From: Candidatus Shapirobacteria bacterium
Lineage (GTDB): Bacteria > Patescibacteria > Microgenomatia > UBA12405
Reading direction: 5' to 3'
Length of the DNA stretch: 64,000 nt
Assembly: GCA_028704885.1 (NCBI GenBank)
Contig: JAQWEN010000001.1
Location: 310,001 to 374,000, forward strand
Shown here piece after piece: positions 9,144-15,929 of the stretch. The notes beneath the pieces were generated by a model. It had not been told where the DNA came from. It was given only the letters and a program-made list of their open reading frames with translations, and did not search any database. The position numbers and the translations under genes were made by a program. Within the stretch, counting starts at the first letter, position 1, and each line of letters opens with the position of its first letter.

Positions 9144-9773
9144 ATGAGAACAGTGATTGAAAAACCATTGTTTAATTTTAAACGGTTGTTGTTGATGCCG
9201 GTTTTTTTTATGTTAACACTGATTGTTGGTGTCGCTGAATTAACTTATTTATCTGGTAATTTTGGTAAAAAAAATGTTGTATTTGGAAAAAATGGATTGG
9301 AAAATGTAATAGTTGGATCGGCTGGTGAAATTGAAAATAAAGATATTTCTGTAAATACAATTGCGACTGGGGCTGATGCCAGACCAATGTTGATTAAAAA
9401 ATATCTAGAAAAATATAATTCCCCTCTTGTTCCTTATTCGGATTTAATTTTTGAATTGTCAGAGACTTATGGATATGAATATTATTGGATTGTAGCGATT
9501 GCTCAACAAGAATCTAACTTGTGTAAAAAAGCTCCCGAGGAATCTCATAATTGTTGGGGTTATGGAATTCATAAAAATGGGACTCTTAAATTTGATAATT
9601 ATGAGCTGGCTATTAAGAGCTATGCGGAATATCTAAAAAGACAATATTTTGACAAAGGTTTAAATACTCCAGAATTGATGATGAAAAAATATTGTCCAAG
9701 TTCAAATGGTTCTTGGGCTAATGGAGTAAATCAGTTTATAGAAGAGCTTAAAAATGGTAGTTTCGATATGTAA
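9144..9773 (+). CDS. Membrane-anchored lysozyme/lytic-transglycosylase-like protein
   Basis: This is probably a cell-wall hydrolase or scaffold. One N-terminal membrane helix (about 12-32, LLLMPVFFMLTLIVGVAEL) puts the rest outside the cell. Residues 95-209 resemble the lysozyme-like fold: YGYEYYWIVAIAQQESNLC carries a candidate catalytic glutamate (QQES), followed by CWGYGIHKNG and a helical repeat. Two cysteines could form a disulphide. The exact family (SLT-like or glucosaminidase-like) is uncertain. The start has a TATGAT element immediately upstream and may be leaderless. Confidence 0.75.
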   Translation: MRTVIEKPLFNFKRLLLMPVFFMLTLIVGVAELTYLSGNFGKKNVVFGKNGLENVIVGSAGEIENKDISVNTIATGADARPMLIKKYLEKYNSPLVPYSDLIFELSETYGYEYYWIVAIAQQESNLCKKAPEESHNCWGYGIHKNGTLKFDNYELAIKSYAEYLKRQYFDKGLNTPELMMKKYCPSSNGSWANGVNQFIEELKNGSFDM

Positions 9774-9783
9774 TATTTGTGTA

Positions 9784-9812
9784 TTGACTTACATATCATG
9801 TTTTGATATAGT
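9784..9812 (+). promoter_or_regulatory. Strong sigma70-type promoter before efp
   Basis: TTGACT, a 17-nt spacer and TATAGT form one of the best promoter matches in the window. The predicted start (about 9819) is 2-3 nt before a hairpin with a run of eight T residues, so transcripts would meet a terminator at once. Confidence 0.7.
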
Positions 9813-9821
9813 TTTAAGCAG

Positions 9822-9865
9822 ATCCTGGGGTGGCTCCTCTAAAAGCATGCTCTGGGATTTTTTTT
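9822..9865 (+). terminator. Hairpin with T8 at the very 5' end of the efp leader
   Basis: ATCCTGGGGTGGCT pairs with AGC(A)TGCTCTGGGAT through about 14 pairs including several G-U, with an 8-nt loop, and is followed by eight T. It may terminate the upstream gene, or act as an attenuator or short RNA for the promoter at 9784. Confidence 0.6.
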
Positions 9866-9888
9866 GGAAAAATTTTAAAATTTTGTGT

Positions 9889-9894
9889 TAAAAT
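9889..9894 (+). promoter_or_regulatory. Proximal -10 element of efp (leaderless)
   Basis: TAAAAT ends 7 nt before the efp ATG at 9902. This supports 9902 as the start and suggests a second, leaderless efp transcript downstream of the hairpin. Confidence 0.45.
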
Positions 9895-9901
9895 CAAGCC
9901 T

Positions 9902-10465
9902 ATGGGAGTTATATCAACATCACAATTCAAAAGAGGTATTTATATTCTTTTCCAAAATGAGCCATACATGATAGTGGACACATCTTTTACCTCACCAGGA
10001 AAAGGTTCAGCTTTTTATAAAACTAAACTTAAAAATCTTTACACTGGAAGAATAGTAGATTACACCTACAAATCTGGGGAAAAAGTGGAAGAGGTTTTAG
10101 TGGAAACACATGAAGCTGAATATTCTTACTTTGATGGATCGAATTATGTTTTTATTGAACCAAGAAGTTTTGAACAATATACAGTACCAGTGGAAATAAT
10201 TGGTGATGATAAGGTTTATTTAAAAGAAGGTCTTTTATATAGAATTAAATTCTATGATGAAAAGGCGGTAGGAATTGGTTTACCTAAGACAATTGCTTTT
10301 AAAATAGTTGAAGCTGAAAATTCAGTTAAGGGTGATACAGCAACTAATGCCACAAAAACGGCAATATTAGACACTGGAATGAAAGTTTTAGTACCTTTGT
10401 TTATTAAGACTGGTGAAGAAATTTTAGTAAATACAGAAACTGGTGCTTATTTGTCCCGAAAATAA
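9902..10465 (+). CDS. efp: Elongation factor P
   Basis: EF-P rescues ribosomes stalled at polyproline stretches. From the ATG at 9902 the protein has 187 residues, the family's standard length; the upstream in-frame ATG at 9830 lies in a hairpin and is rejected. The three beta-barrel domains are present. The tip of domain I reads SPGKGSAF with lysine 34 at the position modified in many bacteria. No modification genes (epmA/epmB) are nearby. tRNA genes follow 33 nt downstream on the same strand. Confidence 0.96.
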   Translation: MGVISTSQFKRGIYILFQNEPYMIVDTSFTSPGKGSAFYKTKLKNLYTGRIVDYTYKSGEKVEEVLVETHEAEYSYFDGSNYVFIEPRSFEQYTVPVEIIGDDKVYLKEGLLYRIKFYDEKAVGIGLPKTIAFKIVEAENSVKGDTATNATKTAILDTGMKVLVPLFIKTGEEILVNTETGAYLSRK

Positions 10466-10498
10466 AGATATTTTGATAAAATACAGGGTAACTTATTT

Positions 10499-10572
10499 GT
10501 CCTCATAGCTCAGTTGGATAGAGCGCTTCCCTTCTAAGGAAGAGGTCGCAGGTTCGATCCCTGCTGGGGATA
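10499..10572 (+). tRNA. tRNA-Arg(TCT)
   Basis: The anticodon arm CTTCC-CTTCTAA-GGAAG gives TCT. The acceptor stem is GTCCTCA/TGGGGAT with G-U pairs, and the T-arm is AGGTTCGATCC. No CCA is encoded. It is the first of four clustered tRNA genes. Confidence 0.95.
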
Positions 10573-10584
10573 CTTAGATTTTTT

Positions 10585-10656
10585 GCGCCCATAGCTCAAT
10601 GGATAGAGTAGTAGTCTTCGGAACTATTGATGGGGGTTCGATTCCCTCTGGGCGTA
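10585..10656 (+). tRNA. tRNA-Arg(TCG)
   Basis: The acceptor stem is GCGCCCA/TGGGCGT. The anticodon arm GTAGT-CTTCGGA-ACTAT gives TCG. No CCA is encoded. Confidence 0.93.
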
Positions 10657-10661
10657 CTTGA

Positions 10662-10734
10662 GGGTTTGTAGCTCAGTTGGTAGAGCGGTCGCCTCTTAAG
10701 CGATTGGTCGCGGGTTCGAGTCCCGCCGGACCCA
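10662..10734 (+). tRNA. tRNA-Lys(CTT)
   Basis: The acceptor stem is GGGTTTG/CGGACCC. The anticodon arm GTCGC-CTCTTAA-GCGAT gives CTT. No CCA is encoded. Confidence 0.94.
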
Positions 10735-10740
10735 CACTTT

Positions 10741-10803
10741 AGTGTTTGAAATCTGGCATTCGGTATCGAGCAATCGGTAACTGGACGCCAGTTTTCAGAT
10801 ACT
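10741..10803. repeat. Long inverted repeat between tRNA-Lys and tRNA-Leu
   Basis: Arms AGTGTTTGAAATCTGGC (10741-10757) and GCCAGTTTTCAGATACT (10787-10803) are complementary at 14 of 17 positions. A nested perfect hairpin AACTGG-ACG-CCAGTT uses part of the right arm. On the minus strand the right arm reads ATCTGAAAACTGG, resembling the repeat found in pheS and mtaB. Confidence 0.65.
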
Positions 10804-10808
10804 AAAAT

Positions 10809-10890
10809 GCCGCAGTGTTGAAATTGGTATACAAGCACGGCTTAGGACCGTGTGGGGAAACCCATGGAGGTTCAAGTCCTCTCTGCGGCA
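10809..10890 (+). tRNA. tRNA-Leu(TAG)
   Basis: This class II tRNA has a long variable arm (GTGGGGAAACCCATG). The anticodon arm CACGG-CTTAGGA-CCGTG gives TAG, and the acceptor stem is GCCGCAG/CTGCGGC. No CCA is encoded. Confidence 0.95.
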
Positions 10891-10982
10891 CTTGAAGAGA
10901 TATTAGATAATAAATATTAGATCGTAGATTGTAAAAAACTAAAACAAAAATATTTTATTCGGCACTGGAAGAAATGTTAGAT
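10886..10982 (+). repeat. Imperfect direct repeat at the 3' end of tRNA-Leu(TAG)
   Basis: The last 5 bases of the tRNA plus 18 downstream (10886-10908) recur at 10960-10982 with 3 mismatches in 23. The intervening 51 bp are AT-rich. The arrangement resembles an att-type duplication at a tRNA 3' end, but it is short. Confidence 0.5.
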
Positions 10983-11124
10983 TGCTGAAATTGTAAATTT
11001 TGTGTTATTATCCCTAATAATTAACAAACATAGCGTTTGGGACATTAAAATAAAAAAAGAGAGGAGAAGAGAAGAAATATTCTTTCAATTCAAAAAAAAA
11101 ACAATATTTGGAGGGAGATTAAAA

Positions 11125-11499
11125 ATGGGTTTTTGCGCAAAATCAGGTCAGCGAGTTTTTAATTCTTGTTTCGAAATTACTGTTCATCGATACAAGGAAG
11201 GAGAAAATGGATATTTACAACTTTTAGAAGTTGACAGATCGAAAGATGAAACAGTTTTTATCGTCCATGAATTTTTCGATAAAGAACGAATAGGATTTTT
11301 CATTGAATGTCATTCCAAAGGTGAATCTCTGAGAATTTATTCAATGTTGTTGGATTATTTCTCTAAAAAAGAAGTTTTCAGACTGATAGAAGAGAGAAGA
11401 AAAGTTGAAAAAATTGTTTGTTATAAGGATACTCATAAACCCTGGTTTTTTCATCCTAGAGATAAATTTATTATTGAAGATACCTTTGCTCTTTCTTAA
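11125..11499 (+). CDS. Orphan hypothetical protein with a strong Shine-Dalgarno sequence
   Basis: I do not recognise this 124-residue soluble protein (MGFCAKSGQRVFNSC...). The ATG at 11125 is chosen because GGAGGGAG (11110-11117) precedes it at good spacing; the longer frame from 11002 lacks such a site. A predicted -10 (TATTAT at 11006-11011) gives a leader of roughly 100 nt, unlike the apparently leaderless neighbours. The gene stands alone with its own terminator. A basic and acidic alternation with a short RLIEERRKVEKIV helix near 92 is visible; the function is unknown. Confidence 0.65.
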   Translation: MGFCAKSGQRVFNSCFEITVHRYKEGENGYLQLLEVDRSKDETVFIVHEFFDKERIGFFIECHSKGESLRIYSMLLDYFSKKEVFRLIEERRKVEKIVCYKDTHKPWFFHPRDKFIIEDTFALS

Positions 11500-11506
11500 A
11501 AATTTT

Positions 11507-11551
11507 GACCGGCAGGTTGTTGCATATTTGCAGACTTGCCGGTTATTTTTT
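11507..11551. terminator. Probable bidirectional terminator
   Basis: GACCGGCAGGT pairs with ACTTGCCGGTT and is followed by TTTTTT on the plus strand. On the minus strand the same stem is followed by AAAATTTTT. It serves both the orphan gene and the convergent glycosidase gene ending at 11543. Confidence 0.75.
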
Positions 11552-12925
11552 GATAAAAAATGATTTGAAAGAATTTAAAACTCTTTTAAATAAATTTTCT
11601 TTTGGATGATAGAGAGTTGATTCTTTGGTGAATTTTTTAATTTCAAAATCATCTAAATCACCCCAGGAGATATAGGTTTTATCTTGGTAATTTTCGAGTT
11701 TATTGACCGTAAATTTAAATTTAAAAATTTTATATTGACCAGGGTAAACAAGATTGTTATCACTGCAAATTTCAGTGGTAATAATATTAGGACTGGTTTT
11801 CGGGGTAAGACAAAATCTTTTTTCGCCCCAAATTGACTGGCCGGTATTTTTTAAGATAATTTCACCAGAATATTCGTTATTTTCGAAAATTAAAAAAGGA
11901 ATATTTATTTTTTCGAGTTGATATTTGGTAATTTGTTCTGGATTGTTTTGTTTTTTAGGCAAATCAATTAATTTTTGATATTCAGGAAAAAGGTTCCCAT
12001 CTTGATTTAGCCAGGAAAAGTGATCGAATGGTTCTTGACAATAATTATAAATAAAAGGAGTAACAGCTTTGATTTTTGGATCCAAGGACCAAAGATTTAT
12101 AGCTTCTATCAAAAATTGAGAAGTTGTTTTGGTAGTATAAAAATTATTTTGAGATTTAACACCTTCACGGTGAGGCCAACCAGTTTCAGTAATAAAAACT
12201 GGTAATTCTTTATTAACACCAAGTTTTTTTAATAAATCCAATTCCCATTGATAACCGTGAATACTGTGTTGACCAGTGTCTTTTGGATTGCCGATAAAAC
12301 CGTGATTAGGATAAGAATGAGAAGCTAATCCATCGATGTTGTTAAAATAATTTGGATTTATAGAAAGAACTTCTTTGTAAACATTTTCGGCGGATTTAAA
12401 TTGAGGTGGTTTTTCAGGAGCGGCTAAATCAAGGGCACTGGATAAAATAAAAAAATTTGAATTAGTTTCTTTAAATTTTTTAGCAGCATAAAAACTTTTA
12501 TCGGTAAAATCTTTAATATTAACTTCCCCACCCCATTCAGCACCATGATTGATTTCATTAAATAAAATAATGTGTTGTTCTTTGGTGGGCCAGTTTAGAG
12601 AATTTAAAAATGAAACAAGATGGTCAATATCGGAATAGTCTGGAACTTTCCAATTTTCACCTTCGCCAATAGTAGCAATTCTAATTATGGGAATAATGTG
12701 GTATTTTCGGCAATTATCAAAAAAATCCTGCCAGGTAGTTTTGTCTAATTGGTCAATTTTAATAACAACAGTAGCCCAACCCCAATCACCATTTTGAGAA
12801 TTTATCACCTTACTGGCTTGATGAATATCTTCGGTTTGGGATAGATGAAGGCCAAAAATATTATCAGATGCTAAAATATGACTATTAAAAAGAAGGCTGA
12901 AAATCAGCAAAAATATAAAAAACAT
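11543..12925 (-). CDS. Secreted glycoside hydrolase of the clan-A (TIM barrel) type
   Basis: Translation from the ATG at 12925 gives a clear signal peptide (MFFIFLLIFSLLFNSHILAS) and a 460-residue protein; the longer frame to 13138 runs into the divergent gene and is rejected. The barrel has the two catalytic glutamates typical of clan GH-A: FNEIN (E124, acid/base) and ITETGW (E247, nucleophile). Residues from about 330 form a beta-rich Ig-like domain. The substrate cannot be told from sequence; an extracellular polysaccharide is likely. It is divergent from the GTPase at 12950, with 24 bp between the starts. Confidence 0.82.
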   Translation of the reverse strand: MFFIFLLIFSLLFNSHILASDNIFGLHLSQTEDIHQASKVINSQNGDWGWATVVIKIDQLDKTTWQDFFDNCRKYHIIPIIRIATIGEGENWKVPDYSDIDHLVSFLNSLNWPTKEQHIILFNEINHGAEWGGEVNIKDFTDKSFYAAKKFKETNSNFFILSSALDLAAPEKPPQFKSAENVYKEVLSINPNYFNNIDGLASHSYPNHGFIGNPKDTGQHSIHGYQWELDLLKKLGVNKELPVFITETGWPHREGVKSQNNFYTTKTTSQFLIEAINLWSLDPKIKAVTPFIYNYCQEPFDHFSWLNQDGNLFPEYQKLIDLPKKQNNPEQITKYQLEKINIPFLIFENNEYSGEIILKNTGQSIWGEKRFCLTPKTSPNIITTEICSDNNLVYPGQYKIFKFKFTVNKLENYQDKTYISWGDLDDFEIKKFTKESTLYHPKENLFKRVLNSFKSFFIKK

Positions 12926-12949
12926 AATTTGTGTAGTTAATTTTAGCAA

Positions 12950-14050
12950 ATGACAAAAGAAGAAATTATTAAAATGCAGATTTCTCGAATAGAGAAAGAA
13001 ATTCGGGATTTGCCGTACCATAAAGGGACAGAACATCATCATGGAATAATGAAAGCCAGATTGGCCAAATTGAATGATGAATTGAATGGTGGTGGATCTA
13101 AAGGTGGCGGCGGTGGAGTTGGATATGCAATTAAACACTCAGGAGATGCTTCTGTGGTTTTGGTTGGTTTACCAAGTGTAGGTAAATCAACTTTATTGAA
13201 TGCAGTTACTAACGCTGAGTCTCGAGTAGGAAATTATGACTTTACAACATTAGGGGTAGTGCCGGGAATGATGGAATATAAGGGAGTTAAAATACAAATT
13301 TTGGATTTACCAGGGATTATTGAAGGAGCAACTAAAAATAAGGGTTTCGGAAAAAAAGTATTATCAGTTATTAGAGCTAGTGATTTGGTGGTTTTAATGA
13401 CAGATATCAAAAGAATAAATTGGCTAAAACAGGTGGAAGATGAGCTTTATCGATCTGGAATGAGACTTAATACTAGACCGGCTAAAATCTCGATTCACAG
13501 GACTCATAAAGGGGCAATTCAGGTGATTGATCCATATAAATCTTTTGAAAAGGAAACAGTAGTGGAAGTGGCCAAAGAAATGGGTTTAAGTAATGCCATT
13601 ATTCAAATCGGAGAAAAAGTTGAAGGAATTGATAAATTGGTTGATTCGATGTCGAAATCAATTAAATACATGGCTTCAGTGGAGGTAGTGACCAAAATTG
13701 ATTTGGCTAAAAATTTTGATCCAAGAATGGTAGGTAAAAAAGATAACTTGGTGTTGATGTGTGCTGACAAAGGAATTGGTTTGGATGATTTTAAAGAAAA
13801 ATTATGGAAAGGACTAGGACTGGTAAGAATTTATTTAAAGGAAGAAAGAAATATGGAGGCGGATTATGTTAAACCTTTAATTTTTAAAAATACCAGCACT
13901 TTGGATGATGTCTTAAAAAGAATTTCTAATCAGATGAGGGATGATGTTGGTAAAGCCTATATTTGGGGTAAAAATGCTAGATTTCCTGGACAAGAAGTAT
14001 CGTTTAGTTTTAAGGTTTTTGACGAGATGGAAGTTTATTTTGGAAGATAA
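12950..14050 (+). CDS. DRG-family GTPase (Obg superfamily)
   Basis: This is a ribosome-associated-type GTPase with the domain order of archaeal and eukaryotic DRG proteins. It has an N-terminal helical region (EKEIRDLPYHKGTEHHHGIMKARLAKL), a glycine-rich stretch (48-58), G1 (GLPSVGKS, 73-80), G3 (DLPG, 119-122), G4-like (TKID, near 230), a DRG-style insertion between G3 and G4, and a C-terminal TGS domain (about 295-366). The bacterial relative Obg has a different N-terminal fold. This family is characteristic of archaea and eukaryotes, so its presence here suggests old transfer or a CPR-specific branch. The 3' end overlaps mtaB by 41 bp. Confidence 0.88.
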   Translation: MTKEEIIKMQISRIEKEIRDLPYHKGTEHHHGIMKARLAKLNDELNGGGSKGGGGGVGYAIKHSGDASVVLVGLPSVGKSTLLNAVTNAESRVGNYDFTTLGVVPGMMEYKGVKIQILDLPGIIEGATKNKGFGKKVLSVIRASDLVVLMTDIKRINWLKQVEDELYRSGMRLNTRPAKISIHRTHKGAIQVIDPYKSFEKETVVEVAKEMGLSNAIIQIGEKVEGIDKLVDSMSKSIKYMASVEVVTKIDLAKNFDPRMVGKKDNLVLMCADKGIGLDDFKEKLWKGLGLVRIYLKEERNMEADYVKPLIFKNTSTLDDVLKRISNQMRDDVGKAYIWGKNARFPGQEVSFSFKVFDEMEVYFGR

Positions 14051-15038
14051 TTTGGGAACGAGATTTTACAACGTCTTTAGAAATTTTAGGTGAGTTTTCA
14101 AAAATAATTCTGGCTTTAGTGCCTGGACGGGGTGAATATCTAAAAACATGAATTTTAGAAAAACCAATTTTTTGACACAAATTTAAAGTTTCTTGAAAAT
14201 CTGATTCTGTTTCGGTTGGAAAACCAACAATAATATCTGTACCTAATTTTAGATCTCGGATTTCAGATCTCAGTTTTTCAGTTACTTCTTTAATTTTTTG
14301 AGAATTGTAAGGGCGGTTCATCAGTTTTAGAATTTTGTCAGAGCCGGATTGAATTGGAATATGAAGAAAATTAGATAATCTTTCTGGATAACTCTTGAAA
14401 AGATTAATAAATTTTTGATCAATACAATTGATTGGGATGGAGCCAAAACTAATTAGTTTAATATCAGTTTTTTCTAAAATTTCCTTAATTAAGGTTGAAA
14501 AATCATATTGATATTGATCAATATTAACTCCAGTGATTATTATTTCGGTATATCCATCAGAAACTGCCTTATTAACGGTTTCAATTGCTTTATTAATTTC
14601 TAGTGACCATAATTTGGGGCGTTTAAAGGGAACAATACAATAGGAACAAAATTGAGTACAACCAGATTGGATTTTTAATAGAAAACGATGAGTATGACTA
14701 AATTTATCTTTAATTTTTGGAGTGTAGGAAGAATTTAATGTTTTTAATAATTCTTCTTTTGGATTAATGAATATATTGGAAAGATCTTTTATTTTTTCCA
14801 AATTAGCACAACCGGTGACATAAATTTTGGCGTCGGGATATTTTAAATGAAGATTTTTGACTTTATTTAGGGATTCTTTCTCCCCTTTTTTAGTAACAGA
14901 ACAAGTGTTAATTAAAATTAAATCGGGATTAGAAATTGTAGGGAGATAACCTTGATTGACTAAAATTTGAGACCATTGATTAGTTTCGGCAGAATTAACA
15001 CGGCAACCAAAATTAACGGCGAGAAAAGTTTTTGACAT
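14010..15038 (-). CDS. mtaB: Radical-SAM tRNA methylthiotransferase (MtaB/MiaB family)
   Basis: The enzyme adds methylthio groups to adenosine 37 derivatives of tRNA. The N-terminal domain has the three cysteines of the auxiliary 4Fe-4S cluster (C12, C46, C77). The radical-SAM CxxxCxxC is at C127, C131 and C134 (SGCTQFCSYCIVP). At 342 residues it lacks the usual C-terminal TRAM domain, which is the part that overlaps the convergent GTPase gene in other layouts. Assignment to MtaB rather than MiaB is tentative. The start overlaps the upstream epimerase stop by 1 nt (TAATG). Confidence 0.87.
   Translation of the reverse strand: MSKTFLAVNFGCRVNSAETNQWSQILVNQGYLPTISNPDLILINTCSVTKKGEKESLNKVKNLHLKYPDAKIYVTGCANLEKIKDLSNIFINPKEELLKTLNSSYTPKIKDKFSHTHRFLLKIQSGCTQFCSYCIVPFKRPKLWSLEINKAIETVNKAVSDGYTEIIITGVNIDQYQYDFSTLIKEILEKTDIKLISFGSIPINCIDQKFINLFKSYPERLSNFLHIPIQSGSDKILKLMNRPYNSQKIKEVTEKLRSEIRDLKLGTDIIVGFPTETESDFQETLNLCQKIGFSKIHVFRYSPRPGTKARIIFENSPKISKDVVKSRSQIIFQNKLPSRQKP
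14249..14281 (-). repeat. CTGAAAAACTGA-type repeat inside mtaB
   Basis: The plus-strand tract ending TTTCAGATCTCAGTTTTTCAG matches the pheS tandem repeat over about 21 nt with one mismatch. It encodes TEKLRSEIRDL between the radical-SAM strands. Two unrelated genes sharing it suggests a dispersed element. Confidence 0.5.
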
Positions 15039-15916
15039 TATTTGTTTTGTGGGTGATTGGCAACAAATTCTTTAATGTAATCGAGAATATCAACAGTTGT
15101 ATTCCAACCGAGTTCTTCACGAGCTTTGTTGGGGGCTTCTCCGGATTCAGTTCGGCCTGGATAACCATCAATATAATTTATTGGTCCACCAAAAGCTTGG
15201 GCTATTTCGGTTATTGAATATTCTTTGATATTTCCCAATGTATAGCCGTCACCGTTGCCTTTTTCGGCGGTTAAAATAATACCTCGAGCTAAATCGCCAA
15301 CATAGGTAAAATTGCGTTTTTGAGTTCCGGGTTTAATCACAGTAAAAGGTTCATTATTGAGATATTGTTGTTCAAATTTAGCAATTAAAGTGGCGTATTT
15401 ACTGGTACCTTTTTCTCTTGGTCCAAAAGCGTTATAAAAATAACAAATGGCGTAGGGCAGATTGTACCAATGGCCATAGTTATTAATAAGATCAACATTC
15501 ATGGCTTTGGAAAAAGAATAAGGATTAGCATTGCGTTCCTCACCGTTAGTAGCAAATTTAGTGGAAGATGCGGCATAAACTAATTTACCAACACCCTTTT
15601 TTCGACAAAATTCAACAACAGCAAAGGTTCCGACAATATTTTGGTCATAAACTTTTTCAATATCATCAAAAGATGGGGTAATCCTGGCATATTCACCTAA
15701 ATGAAAAACAATATTTGGAGTTTCAGGGATTAATTTGTCAATATCTTTGGTATGACCTTCGCGATATTCAGCTCCAATAATATGATTATCTTTACTGCCA
15801 TTGGAATAATTATCGAGAGAAATTATCTTGTCTTCGGGATTTTTTTGAATTAATTGTTCGATGATATGAGAACCGACGTGGCCGGCGCCACCAGTAACGA
15901 GAATTATTTTAGACAT
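15038..15916 (-). CDS. NAD-dependent sugar epimerase/dehydratase
   Basis: This is an extended short-chain dehydrogenase, probably acting on a nucleotide sugar. It has the Rossmann motif GGAGHVGS (near 9-16) and the catalytic YxxxK (YSFSK, near 133) with an upstream serine (AASST). The 292 residues are near the length of UDP-glucose 4-epimerase-like enzymes, but the substrate is not evident. TATAAT ends 7 nt before the ATG, inside the tgt 3' end, so it may have its own leaderless transcript as well as read-through from tgt. Confidence 0.85.
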   Translation of the reverse strand: MSKIILVTGGAGHVGSHIIEQLIQKNPEDKIISLDNYSNGSKDNHIIGAEYREGHTKDIDKLIPETPNIVFHLGEYARITPSFDDIEKVYDQNIVGTFAVVEFCRKKGVGKLVYAASSTKFATNGEERNANPYSFSKAMNVDLINNYGHWYNLPYAICYFYNAFGPREKGTSKYATLIAKFEQQYLNNEPFTVIKPGTQKRNFTYVGDLARGIILTAEKGNGDGYTLGNIKEYSITEIAQAFGGPINYIDGYPGRTESGEAPNKAREELGWNTTVDILDYIKEFVANHPQNK

Positions 15917-15923
15917 ATGATTA

Positions 15924-15929
15924 ATTATA
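15924..15929 (-). promoter_or_regulatory. -10 element of the epimerase gene (leaderless)
   Basis: A minus-strand TATAAT ends 7 nt before the ATG at 15916 and overlaps the last codons of tgt. Confidence 0.5.

Noticed and set aside
9830..9901. Longer efp start at 9830
   Set aside because: The extra 24 residues lie in a terminator hairpin, and the start at 9902 gives the family length and puts the modified lysine at position 34.
10596..10838. Open frame across tRNA-Arg, tRNA-Lys and tRNA-Leu
   Set aside because: It is produced by tRNA sequences read in the opposite direction; the peptide resembles the well-known spurious tRNA-derived ORFs.
12926..13138. N-terminal extension of the glycosidase frame across the divergent GTPase start
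   Set aside because: A clean signal peptide begins at 12925, and the extension is the antisense shadow of the GTPase 5' end.
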